A stretch of 64,000 bases of DNA from Cordia subcordata (GCA_028554755.1 JAPTOF010000004.1:5749001-5813000), one strand, 5' to 3'; counted from the stretch's first letter, positions 1 to 13,217 are shown. Notes: generated from the sequence alone by a model not told the origin. A program made the numbers and translations.

Positions 1-67
1 GCCCTCCAAGCTTGTAACAAAGATATATAAACATATATATTCACGCATAAATATCAAGTTAAAATTA

Positions 68-1056
<989 letters not shown>

Positions 1057-1126
1057 TTTGTAGTTAAAAATAGATGATGAGCAGAGAGAGGAGTGTGTTG
1101 AAAACGCATCAATTAGTGCATGGATC

Positions 1127-1270
1127 TTATATAGAGCCCCAACGTACTCGTTTGTCACAGCCAGGTCAACTAATAATCTAGAGGGTACTTGACCAAAGCT
1201 TTTCTACGTATAAAAAGGGGAGATGTGATAAGGTGAAAGAATAATAAGTCGTTGTGTGCTTACCACGTGG
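1127..1270 (-). promoter_or_regulatory. promoter elements of the left-edge peroxidase
   Basis: On the minus strand a TATA-like CTATATAA lies at 1127..1134, about 70 bp upstream of the ATG at 1056. A perfect palindromic G-box CCACGTGG lies at 1263..1270, about 205 bp upstream. Spacing fits a plant core promoter plus a bZIP/bHLH site. Assignment rests on motif and position only. Confidence 0.5.
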
Positions 1271-1822
1271 CTGCTTAACCACGCTCTTAGAGAGGATACT
1301 TGTGTAATTGGCTTCCACTACAAGAAAAAGTGAAGGTAACAATTGCTACTTGATTTGATTGGTAAACACATATACACTTCTTGTTATCGGACAAAATCAC
1401 TTCTACATAATTCACATTGTTGAGTACTTGATATTTGATCAGGGTTGTCGGTGCCCTCAGTGGCTAGACAGAGACGTCGGGTACGTAGAAGCTAAATGTG
1501 ATCAAAGATTTCAAGCATGAATTTATATATTTTTTATTTTAAATATTATCTAATTTTTTATTAACCCCTATAACATGTGTATTAGGACGTTGTAATATAA
1601 GGTTTTATAATTTTGAGATGGAACCGACGAAATCTTGTGTATCGTGAGTGTCTCATATTATTAATAAAAGTGTTGATATGGCTATGACAACATTCTCAAG
1701 TTTGCTTCTGTGTCATTTATCCAAGTTTAGTTTCTTCCCAAGCAGAATGTTCAGCAGTAGAAATTTTCTTACTCCAATTCTAGTGTTTTTCTAGCAGTAT
1801 AAAACCTTCGCGCAAACTTATT

Positions 1823-1867
<45 letters not shown>

Positions 1868-2548
1868 GGGAGTCAAAATAGTGAAAATTTTTGAGACTTG
1901 TAAATGAAGCATTAGCCCTGATAGAATTTTAGCCTTCATTTAGAAGCAGCTGCTATAAATATGGGCGAAACGTATTATTATATCCTTCATGCCATGATTA
2001 GTAATTTTCATCATATATACCTGCGAAATAATTTTTATGATTTTAATTATATATTACGTTAAAAAGTTAATTTGTTATGATAATTAATTAACGCTGCCGT
2101 TCTTAATATTGATATCCATCCAATCAATCTTCCGCTTTTTCTCTTTCTTTCCTTTTTTTTTCGCCCTTTTCCCGTTGTTCCTGCGATTGTAATGTTTTCT
2201 TAATAAATTTTAAAAATTTAGCTGCGGCATACATTTTGGACTCGAGTACAAGGCCACTTTACAGGTGGCCAGAATGGATAGGAAGCTTTAGGGTGCATGA
2301 TTGGTAAGACTTCAAAGCGATAAACAAGTTCACGTGAAAATAGGATCATAGCTCAAATAATTTCAAAGTGTAACGATGTCAACAACGTACAGTTTGCATG
2401 CGTAGACGGGTAAGCTTTCTTTTCAAAGAAACGCTCCCCGACCCCCGGCCCCAACCTACAATTCCCGCACAAAGGTTGGATAGAGATTTCTTGTAACGAC
2501 CCCCCTCCTCCCCTGGGTGCTTTTATAACATACAAAAGAAGTCTCGCA
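1271..2548. other. intergenic, AT-rich, one CT microsatellite
   Basis: No gene seen. A (CT)n run of about 38 bp lies at 1826..1863. The stretch 2430..2520 is C-rich but shows no recognisable coding or repeat structure. Confidence 0.6.
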
Positions 2549-2578
2549 ATAGAAAATCTCAAGAATTAAAATTATTAT
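2549..2578 (+). repeat. left piece of a TRIM-like repeat unit split by the copia element
   Basis: The motif AAAATCTCAAGAATTAAAAT here is the start of a unit found again at about 8401, 8484 and 8595. The rest of this unit (AAAAGGTTCTGGAT) resumes directly after the copia element at 8191. The copia element therefore inserted into an older repeat. Confidence 0.7.
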
Positions 2579-2925
2579 TGTTGAATGTGTCCCGTATTAT
2601 ATAATTAATATGTGTCCTTTTTCTAGTAATATACTATTTCTTTATCCTTGTAGAATACGGATTATGATACTTATGTACTATAAATAGGGGCTAGGACATT
2701 ATATTAGGGGCCATAGGGTCGCACCCCATGGGGGTGTAGAGGTTCATACCTCTTGTGGTATGTGGGGTAAGAGAGAAACCAAAGTGTTAGCCTTGTAGCA
2801 TTCGTGATCAGTAATATAATTATTCTCTGTTGCCCGTGGACGTAGGCTTCAAAGCCGAACCACGTAATTTCTTGTGTCCGTTATTTCTTCTCGTATTCTT
2901 TGTGTTTGCATGTTTTTCCCCAACA
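2579..2925 (+). repeat. 5' LTR of the copia element
   Basis: 347 bp, starts TGTTGAATG and ends CCCCAACA (TG...CA). It contains the TATA box TATAAATA at 2679..2686, and a stem-loop at 2835..2864 with stems CGTGG/CCACG and GGCTT/AAGCC. The same stem-loop recurs in the 3' LTR and in an unrelated solo LTR at 60480. Confidence 0.95.
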
Positions 2926-2928
2926 AAC

Positions 2929-2940
2929 TGGTATCAGAGC
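2929..2940 (+). other. primer binding site (initiator tRNA-Met)
   Basis: TGGTATCAGAGC lies 3 bases after the 5' LTR. This is the standard complement of the 3' end of initiator methionine tRNA used by plant copia elements to prime minus-strand synthesis. Confidence 0.92.
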
Positions 2941-3795
2941 TATAGGTTTTAATCCGCTGCTTGAGGAAAAAGAAAAAACCAAAACTCACTGTGAAACCAA
3001 AATTTCTCAAAACCAAACGGTGCCTAACCAAACAAAGGTCTTTGTTCGGCGAGGAGTGCTCCGGTACTGTCTACGTTGAGCGTTGGTGGTTGGAGTGGAA
3101 GCTTGCGTCGGCGGGTCCTGGTTCGTGTTTGGGTTTGAAGAACAAGCGAAGAAGATTGAGTTCGCGTGCTCTTGAGGTTGGTTTTTGGTATTCAGGTATT
3201 ATTTTTTGGAAATTGGTTCAAGTTTGTAAAGTAGGTTTAGGGTTTGTAGGCTTTGGGTCTTTGGGTTTATTTGGATCAGGCATGGGTAATGGCCTTGTCC
3301 AATTTTGGTTAGGTCTTGGGTCTTGAGCTAATTAATTTTTTGTTGGGCTTGGGTTCTATGCCAGAAAAATAATAAATTTTTTTTTTGGGTTTGGACTTAG
3401 TTTAGGCCAAAAGAATTAAAAAAAAAAAAATTTTATTTGGGCTTAGATTTAGTCCTGAAACAAAAAAAAAAAAAAAAACTGATTTGACCTTTGACCAGTG
3501 TTGACCAGGGTTGACTTTGATTGTTGACCATTGACCAAGGGTTGACTGAGTTTGACCAAAGCCTTACCCCACGTTTTTCGACGTGCTGAGTCCGTTTTTG
3601 GGCTCTGTTTTCTCAGATTCTGCTCTGAAGTACGTGTTTAGGGACGGTATTGACTTTGACCAACAGGTTTGACTTTGACCGGTGTTGACCAAAGTTGACC
3701 AAGGGTGTTCCTAAGGTTTTTCGACGTGCTGAATCCGTTTTTGAGATCCATTGAGCCAAATTCCATCCCAAAGAGTGAGTTTTGAGCAAACGAAG
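2941..3795 (+). other. untranslated leader of the copia element with TTGAC (W-box) array
   Basis: 855 bp between primer site and the gag ATG. Long T and A runs lie at 3379..3478. Then at least 14 copies of TTGAC fall within 3484..3699, the first eight spaced 7-13 bp apart. A block ending in TTTTTCGACGTGCTGA occurs twice (around 3575 and 3718), so the leader contains a diverged internal duplication. TTGAC(C/T) is the core recognised by WRKY factors; a regulatory role is inferred, not shown. The open frame at 2961..3326 has no recognisable domain. Confidence 0.75.
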
Positions 3796-6700
3796 ATGTC
3801 TTCCACAGGTGGAAAGTTTGAAATCGAGAAGTTTGACGGGAGAATAAGTTTCAGTCTTTGGAGGATCAGATTCAAGGCATTTATGACAATGCAAGGACTT
3901 TGGAAAGTCATTGAAGGAGTGATCCCGGAAAAGATAGAACCAGCAGCGAGAGAAGAACTCGAAGCAAAAGCCTTGAGTGCAATACATATGTCCGTGACAA
4001 ATGAAGTATTCTTTGGAGATTCTTGAGAAGAGGCAATGATTGAGGCTTGGAATACTTTGGTGAAATTGTATGCATCTAAATCTCTCACTAATCACCTCTA
4101 CTTGAAGAAGCGATTGTATCATCTTAGAATGAAAGAAGGTACCTCACTAAAACAACACCTTGATGAGTTTACCTCTTGTTTTATTGCTTTGAAGGATGTG
4201 GGTGTTAAAATTGATGACGAAGATCAAGCTATGATCGTATTATGCTCCTTACCGCCTTCATATATGAACTTTGTGGACACTATGTTGTACGGGAGGGATA
4301 AAATTACTTTTGAAGATGTGATTACTTCATTAAAATCGAAGGATCTTAAAACACATATTCCGGGACATAGGGAAGAAGTTCATGGGGAAGGTTTAGTGAG
4401 TAGAGGGAGATCGGAGAATAGAGACGGATCTTTAGATAGAAAGAAAAGCAAGTCAAGGTCAAAATCAAGAGCAAGGAAGCTACGCTGTTTTGAGTGTAGC
4501 GAGAAGGGTCACATTAAGAAAGAATGTCCAAGACTGAGAAAAGGAAAGAAAAAGGTGGAGAATTCAGCTAATGTGGTGGAGAGTGCTGACAGTAATGGAG
4601 ATAACTCGAGTAGTACCGGGGACATTTTGACTGTGAGTGGATCACAGTGGCAAAATCAATGGATTCTTGATCGTGCAACGTTCCATATGTGTCCTAGGCG
4701 CGATCGTTCTCTTCTTATTCCAAAAGAGAAGGGAAAGTGTTTCGAGGCAATGATCTTTCGTTAAAGGTGACAGGACGGTGCATCGTAAAGCTCAAGATGT
4801 TTGATGGTATTACAAGATCTCTCAAGTGTGGGCATGGACCAAAGTTGAAGAAAAACTTGATTTCTCTTGGGCGTTTGGATTCTCATGGATACAAATTTGA
4901 AGTGAGAATGGTGTCTTAAAGGTGACCAAAGGTGCAATTGTGCTCTTGAAAGGGAACTTGGTGGCGTCTATATGTCCTTCAATGTAGTACGATTCACAGT
5001 GTTGCTGTTACATCCGAGGAGAGTGATAATGACACTACGCAGTTATGGCACAAAAGGTTGGGCCATATGAGCGAGAGGGGACTAACCGAGCTGAGCAAGA
5101 GGGATTTGCTTTGTGGACAAAGAACTGGAAAGCTTGAATTCTGCAAGCATTGTGTCTTTGGAAAGCAAACCAGGGTGAAGTTCAATAAGGGGCAGGAGAA
5201 CACCAAAGGCACACTTGATTATATTCATTCTGATCTTTGGGGTCCTAATAAAGTTCCTTCCAAGAAGGTGCCAGGTATTACATCACTTTCATTGATGCAT
5301 ACTCTCGGATGGTGTGGGTATACTTCTTAAAAACTAAAGATGAGGTGTTTCCAACATTTGTCGAGTGGAAGACGTTGATTGAGAAGCAGACTGGTAAACA
5401 AATTAAGCGTCTTAGGACTGACAATGGGTTGGAATATTGCAACAAAGAGTTTGATGAGTTATGCAAGAAACATGGCATTGTGAGACACCCCACAAGTGTA
5501 GGGACACCATAACAGAATGGAGTTGCGTAACGCATGAATAGAACTCGTGGAGAGAGCTCATTGTATGCTCTCCCAATCTGGTTTGAGTCAAGACTTTGGG
5601 CTGAAGCCGTCAATACGGCATGCTACTTGGTGAATAGGTCTCCATCTAAAGCTATTGAATTGCAAACTCCTTTTGAGTTATGGTCTGGTAAGCCTGCTGA
5701 CTACTCTCGATTGAGGGTGTTCGGTTGCCTTGCATACGCTCACGTGAAGGATGGCAAGTTGGAGCCGAGGGCAAAGAAATGCATATTTCTAGGCTATGCG
5801 TCCGAGAGGAAAGGTTACAGGTTGTGGTGCATAGATCCAAAGTCTCCAGGTTTCCTCATCAGCAGGGATGTCACGTTCAATGAATCTGCTTTATTAGACC
5901 AAGAAAAGGAGAAAGCGGTAGCTAATTTAGACCACGGTGTCAAAGAGCAGGTGGAGGTATTTTTTGATGTACCAAATGTTCCATCTAGCAATAGTAGCAG
6001 TCAAATTTAGCCGACTCAACCAACTGAGGCACATGATCAAAATATGCCTCAACAACAGAAGTACAGTATTGCCACTGGGCGAGAAAGGAGACAGATTAGA
6101 GAGCCTCAAAGGTATGGATACGCTGATCTTGTTGCTTATGCTTTGATCAAGGTTAAACAATTGAAGGACATGAGCTGAATTCATACAAAGAGGCCATATC
6201 TGGGAAAGATTCTGCTCAGTGGGTGGGTGCCATGAGTGAGGAGATTGAGTCTCTTCATAAGAATCAAACATGGGAGCTTGTTGAATTGCCTAAGGGACAG
6301 CGAGTTGTCGGTTGCAAATGGGTTTACAAGAAAAAGGAAGGTACTCCAGGGGTTGAAAGTCCTCGATACAAGGCACGGTTGGTGGCAAAAGGCTATACAC
6401 AAAGGGAGGGTGTTGACTTCAACGAAGTGTTCTCTCCGGTTGTGAAGCATACTTCCATCAGGGTTTTACTTGCCTTGGTTGCTCTTCATGACTTAGAGCT
6501 TGAGCAGCTAGATGTGAAAACGGCATTTTTGCATGGTGATATTGAAGAGCAAATTTACATGAGTCAGCCGGAGGGGTATGTAGTTCCTGGTAAGGAGAAC
6601 CATGTTTGTAAACTGAAGAAGTCATTGTATGGGTTGAAGCAGTCACCTCGGCAATGGTACAAGAGATTTGACACATTCATGGTAGGTCTTTGGATACACA

Positions 6701-7743
6701 AGGAGTGCCTACGACGGTGTGTATATCTCAAGAAGCTTCCGGATGGTTCGTTTGTATATTCTTTGTTGTATGTCGATGATATGCTTATTCGCTAAAAGCA
6801 TGTCTGCAATCAACGAATTAAAGAAGTAGCTAGGTGATGAGTTTGAGATGAAGGATCTTGGAGCAGCGAAGAAGATTCTTGGCATGGAGATTCACAGATA
6901 TAGAAACGCTGGGAAGCTATTCTTGTCTCAACAAAGTTATATTGAGAAGGTCTTTGGAGCGTTTCGGGATGCTTAAAGCTAAGCCTGTAAGTGTGCCGCT
7001 TGCTGCTCACTTCAAATTGTCTGCAGATTTGTCACCTAAAACTGAGGAGAAGGTGGAGCATATGTCTCATGTTCCATACTCGAGTGCTGTTGGTAGCTTG
7101 ATGTATGCTATGGTGTGCACTGCTCGATATTTCACATGCAGTTAGTGTTGTGAGCAGGTATATGGCATCACCTGGGAAAGCACACTGGGAAGCGGTGAAA
7201 TGGATAATGAGATATTTGCGTGGCACTGCGAATATAGGATTGCTATTTAGCAAGATGACTGGAGATTGCGCGAGGTTGGTGGGTTATTGTGATTCAGACT
7301 TTGCGGGTGACCTTGATAAGAGAAGATCTCTGACGGGTTATGTGTTTACTCTCTCTGGATGTGCTATCAGTTGGAAAGCGACATTACAGTCTACTGTGGC
7401 ATTGTCGACTACTGAAGCGGAGTACATGGCAATTGCGTGCGTAAAGGAGGCCATGTGGTTACAATGCCTGATTCGTGATCTTGGACTACAGCAAGATACA
7501 AGTACAGTCTTTTGTAATAGCCAGAGTGCAATCCATCTGACAAAGAATCAGATGTATCATGAGAGAACTAAACACATTGATATCAGATATCATTTTATCA
7601 GAGATATTATATCACAAGGAATCATATCGGTGCAGAAGATTTCTACCCATGAGAATCCAGCAGATATGATGACTAAGGTGGTTCCAGTCAACAAGTTCAA
7701 GCATTGTTTGGACTTGGTTGCTATTTGCGGTGTGGAGCAGTGA
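3796..7743 (+). pseudogene. copia gag-pol polyprotein pseudogene
   Basis: Gag starts at ATG 3796 (MSSTGGKFEIEKFDG). A TGA at 4024 interrupts it, and the same frame continues through a CCHC zinc knuckle (CFECSEKGHIKKEC) near 4486. The protease motif, normally WILDSGA, reads WILDRAT at 4660..4680, losing the DSG catalytic triplet. A frameshift follows near 4740. The GAG-pre-integrase motif [10 protein letters not shown] is near 5045. The integrase core contains a frameshift near 5300 and two stops at 5510..5530. The reverse transcriptase runs from about 6223 with VDVKTAFLHGD-type and YVDDM motifs (YVDD at 6768) and a stop at 6793, then a frame change. RNase H ([15 protein letters not shown]) runs to the TGA at 7741. 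At least four frame changes and several stops make it non-functional. Confidence 0.93.
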
Positions 7744-7803
7744 GCCCTTAGGGGCAGTTGGCTGCAAGGATGATGGTGTATTGATTGGAGCGAATACGTG
7801 CCA

Positions 7804-7814
7804 AGGTGGAGATT
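7804..7814 (+). other. polypurine tract of the copia element
   Basis: AAGGTGGAGAT directly precedes the TG of the 3' LTR. It is the expected plus-strand primer. Confidence 0.75.
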
Positions 7815-8185
7815 TGTTGAATGTGGCCCGTATTATATAATTAATATGTGTCCTTTTCCTTGTAGTATACTGTTTCCTTTTCCTAGTAGTATACTGTTTC
7901 CTTATCCTTGTAGAATACGGATTAGGATACTTATGTACTATAAATAGGGGCTAGGACATTATATTAGGGGCCATAGGGTCGCACCCCATGGGGGTGTAGA
8001 GGTTCATACCTCTTGTGGTATGTGGGGTAAAAGAGAAACCAAAGTGTTAGCCTTGTAGCATTCGTGATCAGTAATATAATTATTCTCTGTTGCCCGTGGA
8101 CGTAGGCTTCAAAGCCGAACCACGTAATTTCTTGTGTCCGTTATTTCTTCTCGTATTCTTCGTGTTTGCATGTTTTTCCCCAACA
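7815..8185 (+). repeat. 3' LTR of the copia element
   Basis: 371 bp, TGTTGAATG...CCCCAACA. It is 24 bp longer than the 5' LTR because a CCTTTTCCT.GTAGTATACTGTTT segment is present twice (about 7851..7900). The TATA box and stem-loop are at the same relative positions as in the 5' LTR. Confidence 0.95.
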
Positions 8186-8190
8186 ATTAT

Positions 8191-8800
8191 AAAAGGTTCT
8201 GGATTACTTTTCATATTGATCATTTGATTTTTATGATGTAATCTCAAGTTTCTTCACATGGTATCAGAGTTGGACATTTGATCCAATTCTCGCGCTGGAT
8301 ATGCCCACGTGTAACCTTTCAAACTTGTCCATTATGCACATTTGTTCAATAGTGACACATCTTTACAAGCAACTAAGCTGTACGTAAAAGAAAGTTTCAC
8401 GTTGAAAAATCTCAATAATTAAGATTACCATATAAGGTCCTGATGGATTCTTCTCCCATTTTCGGGTTACACGTGGAAGGGGGTGTTGGAAAATCTCAGG
8501 AATTAAGATCATCATATAAAGTTCTGGTATGATTCTTCCCCTATTTTAAGTTGTAGCTTATGTAAAACTATCACCCCCCAAACATGAGAGAGGGTGTTGA
8601 AAAATTTCAAGAATTAAAATCACTATATAAGGTCTTGGTATGATTCTTCCCTTGTTTCAAGTCGCGGTTTCTATTAAACTGTCAGCCCCACCCACCCAAA
8701 CGCCCCGATCGCCACAGCTTCTGTAAAATTGCCGCCCTGCCCACCACCCAAACGCCTCGATCCCCCTTCCCTTGTTTCAAGTCGCGGCTTCTATAAACAA
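8191..8800 (+). repeat. TRIM-like LTR repeat cluster (host of the copia insertion)
   Basis: Units beginning (T)GTTGRAAAATCTCA.GAATTAA recur at about 8401, 8484 and 8595, and an interrupted one spans 2549..2578 plus 8191 onward. At 8261 the first unit is followed by TGGTATCAGAG, a tRNA-Met primer site. The units at 8484 and 8595 are each preceded by purine-rich GGAAGGGGG or GAGAGAGGG tracts. LTR, primer site, short non-coding centre, purine tract, LTR is the TRIM plan. Extra copies suggest unequal recombination. No coding capacity. Confidence 0.6.
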
Positions 8801-8820
8801 AAAGGAAATCATAAGAATAA

Positions 8821-10307
8821 ACAGAAAATCAATTAATGCTCGAAAAGCATTCTTTTCGTGCCTGGCTTGCTATGTTGGGTAAACTTGGGATGAGACAAAG
8901 GTTGTTGTCTTGGGGAATTGTTTTTTCCAGCTTTAATTTGCTTATTCTGCCATTCCTCTCTCAAGGTTATTTGGGATCACTTAATTTTTGAATACGTCTT
9001 TATAAAAAGAATTAATTAGAGGAGGGATCTTAAATGTTTGTAAACTGCCAGAGATTTTGCAATTTGGGGAAACGTGATCAATTAATTTGGTCGTTACTCT
9101 TGTATGTAAAAAGAAATCATTGACTGTAAGCTTGTATACTGTCTCCAACTATTTTCTTCCGCCTAACGTACATGGGGAAACAAACAACAAATAGTACTAT
9201 AACAACTCTGGCCCATTGATGAAAAGGTGAATTAGGCGTGTGACTAACCTAGTGCAACGATTTTGGGGTAGATCATTATATTCAAAATTTATCAATTAAT
9301 AGTCAGACTCTGTCAGCCAGTTGAGTTTTTTTTATACCATAGTGACTTATATAAAGTCTTTCCTTTTTGACTCTTGCCCCTTTTCTTTTTGGTTATTGTT
9401 GATATTGGAATGGATTAATCTGTTTTTACTCTCTTAGCAAATAAATAAATACATAAATAAATCATATGATGCCACTAAGTGAAACTCGCAAAGACTTGCA
9501 ATCCACAAAGACGATCAGGCATCTAGTTAGATCACGCTGTTGGAAACTCGTCCTTAGGGGCTTAGGCTTAGTCCAACTATCTTTCTTGAGGGGGATACAA
9601 CTTTGAGAAACTGCCACAATCTTTCTATCACTTTATAGTGAAAAATTTTCAATGCTTTGACCAAAAAAAAAATTTTATCAATGCCTGGTGCTATGCCAAT
9701 AGGCGCATTGAAGATTAGATCACGTGATTTGGGCAATTTGCGAAAAGTTTCTTTTTTTTTTCTGTTTTTACGAATTACTTGTGTTTGCTATCATAACAAG
9801 GAAACATGAATGGATTAGTACTCTTTCCTATTGAAATATTCCCAGTCTACTAAATTAAGTCCACCCAATGATCGAAATGCTAAGGAAAAAAGTTTCATAT
9901 CATGATGCTACTTGCCACCAAACCCAAACAGACAAACAATCATTTGATTTTCCTTTCACTATTGCTAAAGGCGTCTTGTCAACACCCTAATCTCGCACGT
10001 TCTTGGTCATCTTGCTGGTGATTCTAGTACACTTGGCTTCATCACAGTAAAATACATGTCTCACGTAGACACGCGCCATAAAATTTTTAAATTTAAGACG
10101 AAAAATCAAAAATCATCGTCTCAAATTATGAGATAGAAAATTCTGTCTCTAATTGAGAGAGAAAATTTTTCATCTCAAATTTCGTCTCAAATATGTATTA
10201 ATTTATTAGAAAATTTTGTCCAAATTTTTTGTCTCAAGTCTATGTTAATTTAAGGAGGAAAGTTTTTATCTCAAATCCACTAAATTTTAATAGTGTCAGG
10301 ATATTGA
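8821..10307. other. intergenic, no gene seen
   Basis: AT-rich sequence with homopolymer runs. No open frame with recognisable content. The stretch 10075..10290 is rich in GTCTCAAAT-like direct and inverted words and may be an old degenerate element. Confidence 0.5.
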
Positions 10308-10404
10308 CCATATAATATACCGTGTGTATGCTATCAACTCCATTAATTGTATTAATTGTTACTCATTAATGGAGTTGATGGCATACACACGATATATTAT
10401 ATGG
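10308..10404. repeat. 97-bp near-perfect inverted repeat (hairpin)
   Basis: Arms of about 40 bp, starting CCATATAATATA and ending TATATTATATGG, flank a loop of about 17 bases. Only a few mismatches. Compatible with a tiny MITE or foldback remnant or a precursor-like hairpin. Function unknown. Confidence 0.8.
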
Positions 10405-12255
10405 AACAGAACTATATGCAACAACACTACATGTAACTATTACAATCATTTGCAACAAAATTTTGAACCTTTTTGTAACAGTTTTCAATGTTGCAAAAGA
10501 CAAAAACTGTGATAGGAAATTGAATGACTACTGAATATATATAGGTCCCCTCAATTCATCAGGAGTTAAAAAAAAAAAGAAAAAAAAAAGTTGCTTTGCT
10601 CTTTCTTGCATCTTTTTTGGGATTAGCTAGCTCTAGAGCAGTTGACAGCTCATAGCTACATGATCGCTCCTCTTCGTCAAGTCTTTGCTAACAATCACTT
10701 TTTTGGTGATGCTCTCTTTCATTTGTAAACTTCTTCTTTCATTTTTTAGTATTTTCTTTTTGATTTTTGGGGTTATTTTGCTTTTCCTTATAAATTTACC
10801 AATCTACCTAGATGAAAGATGAAATAATAAACAAATATAATACATTCTTCTGTACAAATTTAAATTTTAAATAAGGTAATAATTTATTATGATATTAAAG
10901 TAAAACTAGACTTATTTATTATTATTTATTTAAAAATATTAAAATTTTCTATATATAAATCTGAAAAAATCAATCCCGCTTACAAATGAGACTCAAAAAA
11001 AATCTCATGCACTTGAAAAAACATATCGAAATAACGACAAATAGCATAGGAACAGAATCTAATAGCCTTATCTGCTAAGGGGCCATTTACAGTAGCCCAA
11101 AACGAATTGTTTCTATTTTTTTGTTCTCTAAGATATAGGAGGAATAATTGATCTCACCCCTTTGAATAAGATTAAAATTAATCTGGATCCTTTGTTTTAA
11201 AATTTAATTTTTATTTTTTGTTCTAAAATAAAGAGTCTATATCAGTTTAATCTTATTTAGAAGATTAAGATTATCTCTCTCGTGTATAAAAAGAATAAAA
11301 ATAAGAAAGAAGAGCCAGCTTTTATCTAAAAAGGACATTGGCAAAGTAGAGAGTTAGTCTTTGTTTTGACAAGACGTGGGTTGCCGTAATCATAGGCCTT
11401 GCATGTGACAATGGATGAAAATAATTAAACAAGCCGATTTTCACGATTAGCTGCCCAAGTTATGGTCTCGACTTTTTAAATCCCAAGCAAAGTTACCGAC
11501 GAATACCCCACCATTACTAATAAAAGCAATCTTATATTCATTACTGTAAGACATTTTGAAAGATAACAGAAAAGAGAATTACTCTTTTGACTTTATTACT
11601 TTTCTAAAATGAGACAAAGCTGACAACAATATTTATATATGTATCTATATTGTATATTTGTGTACAACAGATAAAACTTATAGGACACAACATAACTATT
11701 TGAATTTGAAAAATTATGTAAATTTTATTTGTTATCACACCCCACGCAAGCAAAATGGGATCATGAACGATGAGCAAGCTTGGATCATAGTTTGCAAATT
11801 GAGCAATAAGTAAGTCTTTCACTCTTTTGTCGTCATAACATCTGCAATTTGATCAACTGATGATATAAAGGAGACTCATAGTTGATCAGTAGCTACCTTT
11901 TTACGAATAGAATGAATATCAAGCTCTAAACGATTTGTCCTTTTATGAAAGACCGGAGTCGACTAAGAAATTAGTGGCTCCCATATTATCACACCAAAAC
12001 ATTGGTAGAGATAACTGTGGATTGATTTTTAAAGAATACATAAAATGGTACCTTTTTTTATGAAAATATTAATTTAATAAAATTTTCAATTGAACTTTTT
12101 TTTTCCCAGAAATGATGTGTTTGTTAAAAAAATATAGAAAAGGCTATTTTTTTTCTCTTCTTAATAATCCAATTTGAAAGACGATCCATAATCTTTTTTC
12201 CACTAAAGCCTATTTTTTCCCCACTCTCTCTATAGGAGGCAAAAGATAATTATAT
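10405..12255. other. intergenic, no gene seen
   Basis: AT-rich. No coding region, element end or RNA gene recognised. Confidence 0.5.
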
Positions 12256-12730
12256 ACGGACTAATCGTGAAGTAGAAACCCCACTATAATCTTCTAACAA
12301 ACTATGAAGACCATTTGGAGGCTCCTCAACTTGTGACAACCTAATGGGAACCAGAGACCAAAGTTTACAAGCCAATTCGTGCATTTGTTTGCTTCATGAT
12401 AAACATGCGTAATTGTGAAACCCGGATGAGACTCGAGCATAGCACTGCACTTCTTCATCAATGGTGACACAACTCTTGTAGCATGCATATTATTCTTCAT
12501 CCATTACACCAATAACATTGAATCTGACTCTATAGCTACTTGATGAAATTCATGCATCACCGCACGTTTGAGGCCCTCATACAAAGCTAAAAGTTCTGCT
12601 TGGTAATTAGTTGCAACCCCTAAAGACACGGTAAAACCCCTTCTCCATCTGCCACTACCATCATGAAACAAAACACCCGCAGCTGCAATCCTGGATTACC
12701 CTTTGAACACCCATTAAGATAAGTTAAATG
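12256..12730 (-). pseudogene. LINE-type RNase H (RVT_3) fragment
   Basis: The minus strand reads through the RNase H-like domain found at the C-terminus of plant non-LTR retrotransposons and related orphan genes. LNGCSKGN (first catalytic Asp replaced or lost) is at about 12705. After a frameshift come NYQAELLALYEGL (catalytic Glu) and AIESDSM (catalytic Asp), a TAA, then HPGFTITHVYHEAN and PLGCH. A further frameshift leads to EEPPNGLHSLL. At least two frameshifts and one stop make it a relic. No reverse transcriptase or endonuclease is seen upstream, so this is a 5'-truncated copy or orphan fragment. Confidence 0.85.
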
Positions 12731-13217
12731 CCTTCCACAGGAGGTGTCAATTTAAGGCAAACTTTCACGTATGTTATTATAGTATCATAATGTTCATCGT
12801 TACTCTTTCTTTCTCCAATAACACCATATAAATAAAAGTAAAGAGCAATTCGTTATAAAAGCACTTGCCTTCAAGTGTGACCTGGATTGAGTATATACTT
12901 TTAATATGACATGGAAACATAGAGTTATTAAGAAGAGATAGATGAATAAAAAGTGGACTAGAACTCAATTCACACCATTTAATATTAGTGGAGGAATTTA
13001 AGATTTTATAAAATACTTTTAAAATAAACGATTTATCAAAGTACAGTTGCACTCTTTCCTACTTTGACAATCACCGGGAAAAAAGAAAAGAAAAGAAAAG
13101 CTACAAAGCCATTACACATCAAGCCAATTTGTGATATAAGACTTGTATATCACTTTATTTAAGTGCATTTTCACACTTCAACCACAAGATATATTTATGT
13201 CTTCAGTAGAAACGCTT
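12731..13217. other. intergenic, 3' flank of the peroxidase gene
   Basis: AT-rich, contains the likely 3' untranslated region of the minus-strand peroxidase that ends at 13218. Nothing else recognised. Confidence 0.5.

Larger units (their letters stand above)
2579..8185 (+). mobile_element. Ty1/copia LTR retrotransposon, complete ends, coding region inactivated
   Basis: Order: 5' LTR (2579..2925), primer binding site (2929..2940), long leader, gag-protease-integrase-RT-RNase H remnants (3796..7743), polypurine tract, 3' LTR (7815..8185). Flanking ATTAT at 2574..2578 and 8186..8190 is a perfect 5-bp target duplication. The order integrase before reverse transcriptase and the YVDDM active site define copia. 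By eye the LTRs differ at 8 substitutions over about 347 aligned bases plus one 24-bp tandem-copy difference, so insertion is fairly recent (of the order of a million years at usual plant rates). The coding part nevertheless has several stops and frameshifts, so it is non-autonomous. Confidence 0.95.

Noticed and set aside
2961..3326. 121-codon open frame in the copia leader
   Set aside because: No gag-like or other domain; lies between primer site and gag ATG in untranslated leader.
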